Shown here piece by piece: positions 14,585-20,795 of a DNA stretch of 20,913 nucleotides. This DNA is from a virus. The stretch spans positions 1 through 20,913 of the IMG/VR virus record IMGVR_UViG_3300003690_000321; one strand, given 5' to 3'. The position numbers were made by a program, and so were the translations under genes. The notes under the pieces are model-generated. The model had not been told where the DNA came from and did no database searches. It worked only from the letters and a program-made list of their open reading frames with translations. How positions within the stretch are numbered: the stretch's first letter is position 1; every line of letters starts with the position of its first letter.

Positions 14585-16427
14585 TTAACCTCCGGGGCCG
14601 AATAGGCCTGCGTCGGAAAGACGTCTATCTGCGGACTGTGCGCCGGGCCTTGGTTGTCCTGGCGGGACGTTGGGCCCTGCCTGGGGAGTTGGAACCGGTC
14701 TCGGAGCTCCCTGCATGGGGCCTGGCAGCACTGTTGGGGCAAAGCCGGCGGTACCGTTCGGCGGGGGACCAGGGGGGCCACCACCAGGGGGACCACCAGG
14801 GGGACCACCAGGACCGCCACCACCAGGACCGCCAGGCATAATGCCTGCCTGCTGAAGAGCCATCTGCTTTTGCAGAAGCATCTCCTGCAACTCTCCGAAG
14901 AGTATCCGGGCTACCTCGTCTCGCCCCTGCTCCTCTGCCGCCACCATGTGGGTCCACATCACCGCTATCGGAGTCAACCGCTCTCCTTGCTGCTCCTTTA
15001 ATAGTCGGTCCATGTTGTCGGTATCTTGGATATTGAGCACGTTGTCCCATATCCATCGGTCAGAGGCAAGTGGCGTTGGGCCATCGCGCATAGCCTGGGC
15101 CTGAGCTACCTTGGCCGCATCGTCTTGAGGGAGTTGCCCGACCAGCTTGATCTCAATGGTGCAGGCTTCTTCCACCACCTCGGCGGGGATTTCCTCTCTG
15201 AAGAACTCGCGGTTCTCGTCAAAGCCCTGCGCGGTGACCTCTGCAAACTTCCCTGTGGCGTACTGCTCGGTGAACAGCCGCTCGATCTGTCGGTAGGAGT
15301 TCTCTATCAGGCGCAATCGGGGCTCTATTACGGTGTCAATGCCCTGACGAAGCTGAGTAATGGCGAACCCCGAAAGGGTGAAGGCGATCTCCCCGTATGC
15401 CGAGAACGGGAGTGAGCCGCGCTGTATCTCCCCGGTAATGAGACCCAAAAAGGTCCCGGTGTCCCTGACCATCTCCATTAGGGGAATGGTGTCGATCCTG
15501 TCGCCATCGGCCAGTGAAACGATCATGCCGGTCTCGGACGGGTGCTCTTCTAGCTGCTTGCGCCCGTCAGGAGAGGTTATGGACATCGGGCCCTTGCGGG
15601 AACGTGACACCAACTCCTCAACAATGGACATAACGAGGTTGTAGTCTTCTATGGTGCCGCGTATGGCCTTGAAGACGCTCTCGCCGTAGTCGGCGTCGGT
15701 ATCGGTTGAGCGCTCTACGGAAGACCTAATGGGCGGTGCACTGCCGGGGAACGCTATCCAGGCAGGAACACGCTTTCCACCGTGTACTGCGGGCTTCTTT
15801 AGAATCATGCCCTCGCCGACATCGGCAACGACGGTGTTGATCTTCTTGTCGTAGTAGTCGTAGACCATGAAGTCGTCTTCGGAGCCCATCGACTCTTCTA
15901 CTTCAAAGTCCCATTCGGCCTTGATCTCAGTGGCCGTCTTCTTTACGGCGTAGCAAATCCACTCCAGGCCGCCGTGTCCCACGCACCAGAAGGTGTGCAG
16001 GGGGTCCCACGGGAAGGCGTCGAAGACGGTTTTGCCGTCTACCTTCCTTATAAGAGCGCGCCCGCAGATCGGCCCGCGCACGGTCCCATAGAAGGACAAC
16101 TGCTCCTTGAGCACCGGGAGGCCCTGGTCCAGCAGCCCCTCGTCTATCTGGCGTAACGCTCCCCACCAGAACTTCTCTTTGAGGTTATCGAACTCTCGCT
16201 CATGTAGCTGCACATTGTGCTCTGGGCACCTGGCGGTCATCGCCGACGCCGCGCACCAGTTCATCACCTTGTCGGCGTAGTACATGGGCATTGGAGAGGT
16301 GTAGACCCGGAAGCCCTCGTTCTCCGTAGTCCTGCTCGAAGCGGTCTCTCAACGACGACGTGGCCCGCTCGTGCGCCTTGACCTTGTCGATGATCTCTTT
16401 GGGTTCTGGCCCCGTTACTTTAGCCAC
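14585..16427 (-). CDS. Portal protein, interrupted by one frameshift
   Basis: This is the head vertex channel through which DNA is packaged. The start is GTG 16427, directly after the terminase TAG (TAG|GTG). Residues 1-34 (ending LRDRFEQDY) lie in one frame. The continuation ENEGFRVYTSP and everything after lies in a +1 frame; the break is around 16317-16326. A shift-corrected protein would be about 613 residues. The second frame on its own starts at ATG 16291 (MPMYYADKVMNW). The sequence after the break shows portal-like order: YADKVMNW near the N-terminus, FYGTVRGPICGRALI, the helical core (LVMSIVEELVSRSRKGPMSI, LPFSAYGEIAFTLSG), and a Gly/Pro-rich low-complexity tail from about residue 480 of the main frame. 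The break could be a sequencing error, a mutation or programmed recoding. Confidence 0.85.
14764..14836. repeat. ACCACCAGG-type low-complexity repeat
   Basis: Reiterated CCACCAGGGGGA / CCACCAGGACCG units on the plus strand encode GGPPGGPP-type Gly/Pro sequence in the portal C-terminus. Copy number is probably unstable. Confidence 0.85.
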
Positions 16428-17816
16428 CTAGAACCTCATCACGGCGATTTTCTCCCGGCTTCTCTGCATAGTATACCCGTAGTTGTCAATCAGGCCATAT
16501 ATGGTTGCGCTGATGCCGTGGTTGTTCTTTTGCTCTGGCGTTTGGCCGACTATATTGCCCTCGCGGGTAAGTTTCCAGCGGTAGGGCTCCATCTTGCGGT
16601 CGTCGAACGGAGACGTTGACGCGCCGAACTCTGAGAGTATTCCCTTTTGCTTTGGACTGAAGGTGATCTTGGGTATCCCGAAGATAGGGTCGGGCTTGAG
16701 GTGAGCTCGTAGGCGCTCAATGCCGTCGTTTATCCCTACCTTATTAGAGGAGAGGTAAATCCCTGCATTCTTCAGCCAAATCTCCACTGGGGCGGCCATT
16801 GCCTGGTGCTGCAGCCCCGCGATGTCGATGACGCCGGAGATGAGCCCCTTGTTGATGCCCTTCCACCAGGTCTTCTGCTGGCAGATCGCGATGATGTCCT
16901 CTGTGACCATAGTGCGCTCGTAAACCTCGTCTATACCGCACATCTGGCCGTTTATTTCCTGGTAGACCTCTACCGCATAGGCTCCAGCATACCCTGGGTC
17001 TATGAATATGAAGACAGGCTCGTCGGGCACCCACTGCACGTCCCGTAGGTGGATGTCGGGCCGAAACTCTGGGAACACGAGCCCTGTGGGCGGGACCGGA
17101 ACGCCCTCTATGCGCTCCATGAAGAAGCGGTCAGAGGTATTGCGCTTCAGTTCGAGTATCTTGGGGTCGTTTCTACCGCCCGGATAGAAGTACAAGTTGG
17201 AGTGAGAGGGCAAAGAGAAGCTCTTGCGGTCGTCTACGCCGTGCTGCCAGGCGATATGGTTCTGCGCGTACCACGGCTGCTCTGCCTCTAGGGTCCCAAC
17301 GAGTATCAGCCACCCGCTCTTCATGTTGACACGGGCCTGCGCCGTCTCAAACACCTCAAGACCCTGCTGCCCAGCCTCGCACATGACGATCCCGTGCGGC
17401 GCGTCCTTGGAGAGACGAGAGATTTTGGCCGCAGACTTGGTCTCTATGCGAACGAAGAGCTTCCCGCCGGAAAGACAGTCGATATGGCCGGGATCAAGCC
17501 TCTTAGACGGCTCTACAGTGAACCCAAGAGCTTTGAAATGGTCCGCGAGGTATCCAAACTCCCTGGCGGTCTCCTCGTAGCTCTCCCCAATAAGCCAATA
17601 AAGGATAGGATCAGCGTCCCCACGCCCGTCCTTTGGATTATTGAGCAGATCGTACCCGTAGTTGTCTATTACCTTAGCCGCAGCCGCAACACTCTTGCCC
17701 CCCTGAATACCCCCAGTTAGCTGCAGAAACCTCTCTCGCGCCTCAATGAACGGAAGCTGCCCGTCCGTCGGCGTAAGACCAATCTGCTCAAATACCTCCT
17801 GCGTAACCGCGTCCAT
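16428..17816 (-). CDS. terL: Terminase large subunit
   Basis: This is the ATPase and nuclease of the DNA-packaging motor, 462 residues, a normal length. The ATPase domain has Walker A GGIQGGKS (35-42) and a Walker B-like strand GIVMCEA (142-148, E147), with a coupling-type segment WLILVGTLEA (169-178). The RNase H-like nuclease domain begins at FIFIDPGY (D273) and continues with GIDEVYE (D296) and GVIDIAG (D331); a late acidic D444 lies in GLIDNYG. It sits immediately upstream of the portal (TAG|GTG), the classical arrangement. ATG 17816 lacks a Shine-Dalgarno. A promoter-like pair ends 5 nt before it, so a leaderless transcript is possible. Confidence 0.95.
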   Translation of the reverse strand: MDAVTQEVFEQIGLTPTDGQLPFIEARERFLQLTGGIQGGKSVAAAAKVIDNYGYDLLNNPKDGRGDADPILYWLIGESYEETAREFGYLADHFKALGFTVEPSKRLDPGHIDCLSGGKLFVRIETKSAAKISRLSKDAPHGIVMCEAGQQGLEVFETAQARVNMKSGWLILVGTLEAEQPWYAQNHIAWQHGVDDRKSFSLPSHSNLYFYPGGRNDPKILELKRNTSDRFFMERIEGVPVPPTGLVFPEFRPDIHLRDVQWVPDEPVFIFIDPGYAGAYAVEVYQEINGQMCGIDEVYERTMVTEDIIAICQQKTWWKGINKGLISGVIDIAGLQHQAMAAPVEIWLKNAGIYLSSNKVGINDGIERLRAHLKPDPIFGIPKITFSPKQKGILSEFGASTSPFDDRKMEPYRWKLTREGNIVGQTPEQKNNHGISATIYGLIDNYGYTMQRSREKIAVMRF

Positions 17817-17821
17817 TCCGA

Positions 17822-17852
17822 ATTATGACTCAGAACAAGGAAGAGATGTCAA
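17822..17852 (-). promoter_or_regulatory. Candidate promoter for terL
   Basis: The -35 TTGACA (17852-17847) and -10 CATAAT (17827-17822) are separated by 19 nt. The -10 ends 5 nt before the terL ATG, so the predicted transcript start would be at or next to the start codon. The hexamers are good but the spacing is long. Confidence 0.4.
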
Positions 17853-17869
17853 ACACAGAAAGCCACAAA

Positions 17870-18007
17870 TCACCGCCCCTTATCAGCCTCTCGGATAATT
17901 CGTGCCTGCGCTTTCGCCTTCTTCTTCGTCGTCCTCTTAGCCTTTATCCCCCCAGGCGTCGTCACACGAAAAGTCCCATCCCTATTCCTCGTAACCCTAA
18001 CCGGCAT
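17870..18007 (-). CDS. Small basic protein (45 aa)
   Basis: ATG 18007 overlaps the end of the upstream RHH gene by 11 nt; TGA is at 17870. The sequence begins MPVRVTRNRDGTFRVTTPGG, a short beta-hairpin of a type I know from other phage small proteins. A Lys/Arg/Ala helix follows (KAKRTTKKKAKAQARIIRE). It is probably nucleic-acid binding. It sits between the RHH protein and terL, so it could take part in packaging-site recognition or regulation. The gene shares the G-rich coding-strand composition of its neighbours. Confidence 0.7.
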   Translation of the reverse strand: MPVRVTRNRDGTFRVTTPGGIKAKRTTKKKAKAQARIIREADKGR

Positions 18008-18203
18008 CAGAAACCCTCACCCCAATACCCACCCCATTATGCTCGGTCTTGATCGACCACGTTGTCCCCGTAGCCCGATTAAGAGCCGCCTGACGTATAT
18101 ACGCAGATACCCTCTCCCCCGCCCTCCCCGCAGCACCACTAATCACCTCAAAGTCCTCCCCCCTCAACAACACCACAACACGCCGAACCCCGTCATCCCT
18201 CAT
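17997..18203 (-). CDS. Ribbon-helix-helix (CopG/MobC-like) protein
   Basis: This is a 68-residue protein. Residues 6-14 (VRRVVVLLR) form the DNA-contacting strand. Residues 15-29 (GEDFEVISGAAGRAG) form helix A, and 31-44 (RVSAYIRQAALNRA) form helix B with the typical S-x-Y-I-R-x-A-A pattern of RHH/MobC-type proteins. A short tail with TTWSIKTEHNGVGI follows. RHH proteins bind DNA as dimers at short repeated operators; iterated repeats lie just upstream at 18485-18533. It may be a repressor of the late operon or a packaging accessory factor. ATG 18203 has a G-run about 8 nt upstream. Confidence 0.75.
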   Translation of the reverse strand: MRDDGVRRVVVLLRGEDFEVISGAAGRAGERVSAYIRQAALNRATGTTWSIKTEHNGVGIGVRVSDAG

Positions 18204-18288
18204 AATCTATACCCCCAGTCATATACCACATCACCACCAACATCACCATCACGTAAACCCCCACCCCAACCCATAGCCACCATTGCAC
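18193..18288 (-). CDS. Tiny putative membrane protein (31 aa)
   Basis: GTG at 18288 to TGA at 18193, overlapping the RHH start by 11 nt. The peptide contains one continuous hydrophobic segment, QWWLWVGVGVYVMVMLVVMW, followed by YMTGGIDYEG. The composition suits a single-pass holin-like peptide. However, the G/T-rich strand naturally yields Val, Trp, Gly and Leu codons, and no Shine-Dalgarno is evident. The alternative overlapping ORF MVAMGWGGG... ends ATGA at the RHH start. Confidence 0.35.
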   Translation of the reverse strand: MQWWLWVGVGVYVMVMLVVMWYMTGGIDYEG

Positions 18289-18637
18289 TACAACGCCAAC
18301 AGAACGGAAAGCCTTTTAGGCATCGAAATCTAGATGGGTAGCATCCATATCTCCACAACAATCCATAAGCCATACCCCCCCCACTACAACACTATCATCC
18401 ACCTAAACCTCATCAACCATCCCCACCCCTACCACAACCTCCCACACCCACTCAGACCTCCTACACCCTCACCAGCCCACCAGACCGACACCACCACCAC
18501 CGACACCACCAGCCCGACACCAGCCCGACACCAGACCCCACCAATCCGCCCCATTCTACGGTTTCCCTTGCGTGCGGGACGGATTCACTAGACGAATCCC
18601 TGAAGGTGAAACGTGCCTTTCGGCTATATGGCCGATG
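18289..18637. other. G-depleted spacer between terS and the RHH gene
   Basis: No confident gene. The plus strand is almost free of G: 3 G in 18361-18480 and 11 G in 18361-18540. The minus strand has many G-runs. Short minus-strand ORFs exist (a GTG-started 28-codon ORF with GAGG, after an in-frame TAG), but they are unreliable in such composition. Two small hairpins occur: GGATTC-7-GAATCC (18581-18599) and TCGGC-6-GCCGA (18620-18635, just after the terS stop). The terS frame stays open for 58 codons past its TAG (to 18464). Confidence 0.8.
18485..18533. repeat. CGACACCA iteron-like cluster
   Basis: CGACACCA occurs four times, beginning at 18486, 18501, 18515 and 18526. Within this, CAGCCCGACAC is perfectly tandem at 18510-18520 and 18521-18531, and CCGACACCACC repeats with 15-bp period at 18485 and 18500. 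It lies between the terminase genes, upstream of an RHH gene. It could be an operator, replication iterons or a packaging-recognition site. Confidence 0.8.
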
Positions 18638-19273
18638 CTATGTTGCGGAATTCGCAGTGTCTACCTTGTCGCCTATGGCCTTGGCGGTACCCTCAATCGT
18701 TACCTCTACACCAGGGCGGCCCAGGGCGGCCCTCATTTCTGTGAGCCGCGCTACAAGCGCCTGGCCGGTGTCGTCGGTCACCGTCACCCTGTCCCCATAT
18801 TTAGACGGCCAGGCGCTCTTCAATGCAAAAACGAGCGCAAGAGGGTTGTGGCCGGGTTTCATCGAACCAATAATCTCGAACAGCTTCGACTCAAGGAACA
18901 ATTCGCGAAAGGAATGCTCGGCATCCTTGAACCGCTCATTGAACCCGTGCCGGTCATGCTCCGCCCATTCGTAGACCGACCGCCGGTCTATACCGGCCGT
19001 TACGGCTGCGCGGGCACGGTTGCCCTGCGTGATGTACGCGGAGAGGAAACGTTGCTGGCGCGCCCACGTATCCCTTTGAATCTGCGAAAAGGCGAGCGGA
19101 GCTTCAACCTCAAGCACCGACGCCGCAGCCGCTTCCAGCGTAGCCACCCATCTAGCCTGCGACTCCGCCTGTGCTACCTCGGCCGACGCTTCGCTGTTGT
19201 GGCGTTTGCTTGGAGTGGGCGCTGTAGTGCGGTTTCTCTTGGGCGCGGGCTTGTCACCGTCTGTGGTGTTCAT
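18638..19273 (-). CDS. terS: Terminase small subunit
   Basis: This is a 211-residue protein that would recognise the packaging site and recruit TerL. The N-terminal ~60 residues are charged and low-complexity. Residues 66-105 (TWARQQRFLSAYITQGNRAR, AAVTAGIDRRSVYEW) form a helix-turn-helix typical of phage small terminases, where a Tyr-x-Trp ends the recognition helix. A charged coiled oligomerisation region follows (ERFKDAEHSFRELFLESKLF) and then the family-like segment NPLALVFALKSAWPSKYGDR. A 10-bp perfect tandem (CCAGGGCGGC at 18711-18730) lies in the C-terminal coding part. Distance to terL is unusually large (about 820 bp). The start ATG 19273 has only a weak ribosome-binding site. Confidence 0.88.
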   Translation of the reverse strand: MNTTDGDKPAPKRNRTTAPTPSKRHNSEASAEVAQAESQARWVATLEAAAASVLEVEAPLAFSQIQRDTWARQQRFLSAYITQGNRARAAVTAGIDRRSVYEWAEHDRHGFNERFKDAEHSFRELFLESKLFEIIGSMKPGHNPLALVFALKSAWPSKYGDRVTVTDDTGQALVARLTEMRAALGRPGVEVTIEGTAKAIGDKVDTANSAT

Positions 19274-19321
19274 ACCGTCAAGGATATTCCAGGCGCGGCC
19301 ACCCGGTCAACGCACGCGTAA

Positions 19322-19343
19322 TATTGGTGCCTTATTGGTGCCT
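19322..19343. repeat. Perfect 11-bp tandem repeat, operator candidate
   Basis: TATTGGTGCCT occurs twice head to tail (19322-19332, 19333-19343), ending 8 bp before the -35 of the plus-strand promoter and lying in the divergent region with terS. The period is about one helical turn, so protomers would bind the same face of the DNA. Confidence 0.8.
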
Positions 19344-19351
19344 ACAAATAC

Positions 19352-19381
19352 TTGACAATGCCTGCTAGGCTAGGATATGAT
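19352..19381 (+). promoter_or_regulatory. Sigma70-type promoter for plus-strand module
   Basis: A perfect -35 TTGACA (19352-19357), an 18-bp spacer and a -10 TATGAT (19376-19381, one mismatch to TATAAT). The expected transcription start is near 19388, about 27 nt before the first ATG. It is the strongest promoter-like site I see in the window. Confidence 0.75.
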
Positions 19382-19414
19382 GCTTGCAAGTAGCACCGAG
19401 GAGGAGTAGATAGC

Positions 19415-19588
19415 ATGGACCAGCCAAGCGACCCCAAGACCATATTTGACGCCATTGTGGCGGACATGGAACTACGCAAGGCGACGCGACGCCAAGCCAT
19501 TGTGGCAGACCTGGAACTACAACAAGCTGCTGACGCGGCCGCCATTATGGCAAAAGCTCGCGAACTACGCCACATTTTGCGTAGCTAG
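19415..19588 (+). CDS. 57-residue protein of three 15-residue helical repeats
   Basis: ATG 19415 follows GAGGAGGAG at 8-10 nt and lies about 27 nt after the predicted transcription start. After a short leader (MDQPSDPKTIFD) the protein is built from three repeats of exactly 15 residues starting at A13, A28 and A43: AIVADMELRKATRRQ, AIVADLELQQAADAA and AIMAKARELRHILRS. The DNA shows the same 45-bp period (19451, 19496, 19541). It is strongly helical and amphipathic and could form a coiled-coil oligomer. Early position suggests a small host-takeover or regulatory protein. The family is not recognised. Confidence 0.75.
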   Translation: MDQPSDPKTIFDAIVADMELRKATRRQAIVADLELQQAADAAAIMAKARELRHILRS

Positions 19589-19603
19589 CACAAGGAGATA
19601 GAT

Positions 19604-20524
19604 ATGGGAGTCTATACCGACAAGGCCACACTGCTGGCGCTGGCACGCGCTAGCGTGGCGTTCATAGACGGGCGCGGGCCGCGGCCCACAATGCCGGAAG
19701 GGTTCGCGATACCGCGCCGCGTCTCAAAGGCAAACGGTCCGGCGTCCGTATGGCCACGCGAAGATAGTACATGGCGCCGCGAGTGGCGCCGCTTCGAGAT
19801 TTTCCTAGACTCGGGCGGACAGAATCCGCAATGGGACCCCATTACCCACACCGGCAACGGCAAGCTCCCGTTCGCGGCGTTTAGCGCGGCGCCCGATATA
19901 ACGTGCCCAGGCGCTGGGCCGTGCCTACGGTGGTGCTACTCGTTCAAAGCCTGGCGCTACGCGGCGCCATATTTTCGCCAGCTACAAAACACGATACTGT
20001 TGCGGACGGTAGGGGGACGGGCCGCAATTAGGGACGCCGTTCACGCCATAGAACAGGGGCGCGAGTTCCGCCTATACGTTGACGGCGATTTTGACAGCAT
20101 CGAAACGATGGCGTTCTGGTTTGAGCTACTAGGCGAACGCGAAGATCTTCGCGCCTACGGATACTCAAAATCGTGGCCGCTATTCCTAAAGTGGGCCGCG
20201 TCCGGGCGCCCGTGGCCGTCCAATTACCAGCTAAACGCAAGCAGTGGCTCTAAATACGGCGCCGCCATGCTGGAGAAGATCAAGGCGCTACCCGTCTACC
20301 GCGGCACCTTTGACGCCATACCAGCGCCCTACGCAATGCCTACGCGTGCCATTGAGCCGCAACGCTGGCAGCAATGGGCCGCCATACTACGCCAGCGCGC
20401 CCGCGATATGGGCATGGGGAAAGTCTTCGTGTGCCCAGGCAAATGCGGCTCTTGCACTCCAGCAGGCCACGCTTGCGGCTCTTCGAGCTTCCGCGGTGTC
20501 CCGATAGTGATAGGGCTTCACTAG
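19604..20524 (+). CDS. Gp88-like Cys-rich phage protein, probable metalloprotein
   Basis: This is a 306-residue protein. ATG 19604 has AAGGAG 7 nt upstream. Cys cluster 1 is C101-x5-C107-x3-C111 in ITCPGAGPCLRWCYSFKAWR; cluster 2 is C277-x3-C281-x2-C284-x6-C291 in VCPGKCGSCTPAGHAC. Between them are FRLYVDGDFDS (159-165) and the conserved-looking AYGYSKSW and NYQLNASSGSKYG. This order (CPGA-C-CY, then GDF, then YSKS, then a C-terminal CPG-C cluster) resembles the mycobacteriophage Gp88 family and, more distantly, phage Gp37/Gp68 proteins, as I recall them. The Cys clusters suggest Fe-S or zinc binding, but no CxxxCxxC radical-SAM motif is present. The reaction is unknown. It is probably an early nucleic-acid or host-modification function. 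Confidence 0.82.
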   Translation: MGVYTDKATLLALARASVAFIDGRGPRPTMPEGFAIPRRVSKANGPASVWPREDSTWRREWRRFEIFLDSGGQNPQWDPITHTGNGKLPFAAFSAAPDITCPGAGPCLRWCYSFKAWRYAAPYFRQLQNTILLRTVGGRAAIRDAVHAIEQGREFRLYVDGDFDSIETMAFWFELLGEREDLRAYGYSKSWPLFLKWAASGRPWPSNYQLNASSGSKYGAAMLEKIKALPVYRGTFDAIPAPYAMPTRAIEPQRWQQWAAILRQRARDMGMGKVFVCPGKCGSCTPAGHACGSSSFRGVPIVIGLH

Positions 20525-20529
20525 TGCCA

Positions 20530-20547
20530 GCGCCGGGCCTACGGCGC
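20530..20547 (+). other. Small hairpin in early-gene spacer
   Basis: GCGCCG (20530-20535) pairs with CGGCGC (20542-20547) around a 6-nt loop, located between the Gp88-like gene and the next ribosome-binding site. There is no T-tract, so it is not a convincing terminator; it may affect mRNA stability or processing. Confidence 0.5.
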
Positions 20548-20563
20548 ATAGAAGGGATACATC

Positions 20564-20767
20564 ATGTACACCGTCACCAACTACCGAACGAAAAAAGCCC
20601 TAAAGGCCGATGTGGCCGCTGGCGTGAGGGTTGACGTGTGGCAACCTGGACCGTTCCCCGCTAAGACCGATGGCGCGGTGAGCCTGGAAGGCCCTCACTA
20701 CCCCGCCGCCCATACATGGTATGCGAACGCCACCATCGCCGACGGCGTCATCGTCAAGGTCAAGTAG
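20564..20767 (+). CDS. Small hypothetical protein (67 aa)
   Basis: ATG 20564 is preceded by GAAGG at about 8 nt. The sequence MYTVTNYRTKKALKADVAAG starts with a strand and helix, followed by VRVDVWQPGPFPAKTDGAVS, LEGPHYPAAHTWYANATIAD and GVIVKVK. It is predicted a compact alpha+beta domain with a beta-rich C-terminal half. I have the impression of similar short proteins in other phage early regions but cannot name a family. It is co-directional with, and 39 nt after, the Gp88-like gene. Confidence 0.75.
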   Translation: MYTVTNYRTKKALKADVAAGVRVDVWQPGPFPAKTDGAVSLEGPHYPAAHTWYANATIADGVIVKVK

Positions 20768-20795
20768 CTAACCCATAGCACGAGGAGGTATGACC

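Noticed and set aside
14764-14836. CRISPR-like or iteron array in the portal gene
   Set aside because: Units are short, imperfect, without spacers, and explained by Gly/Pro coding.
18334-18591. 85-codon plus-strand ORF rich in His, Pro and Thr
   Set aside because: Arises from the C/A-only composition of the spacer; no Shine-Dalgarno and no non-repetitive sequence.
18577-18640. tRNA- or riboswitch-like segment
   Set aside because: Two small hairpins are present, but no cloverleaf, T-arm, acceptor stem or known aptamer consensus could be formed.
18572-19321. 249-codon plus-strand ORF
   Set aside because: Antisense to the small terminase gene, whose helix-turn-helix and conserved C-terminal region are clear; the plus-strand product has no recognisable pattern.
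19274-19345. Minus-strand promoter for terS
   Set aside because: Only weak matches (TTGTAG-18-TATTAC; TTGACC with no good -10) were found; not strong enough to annotate.
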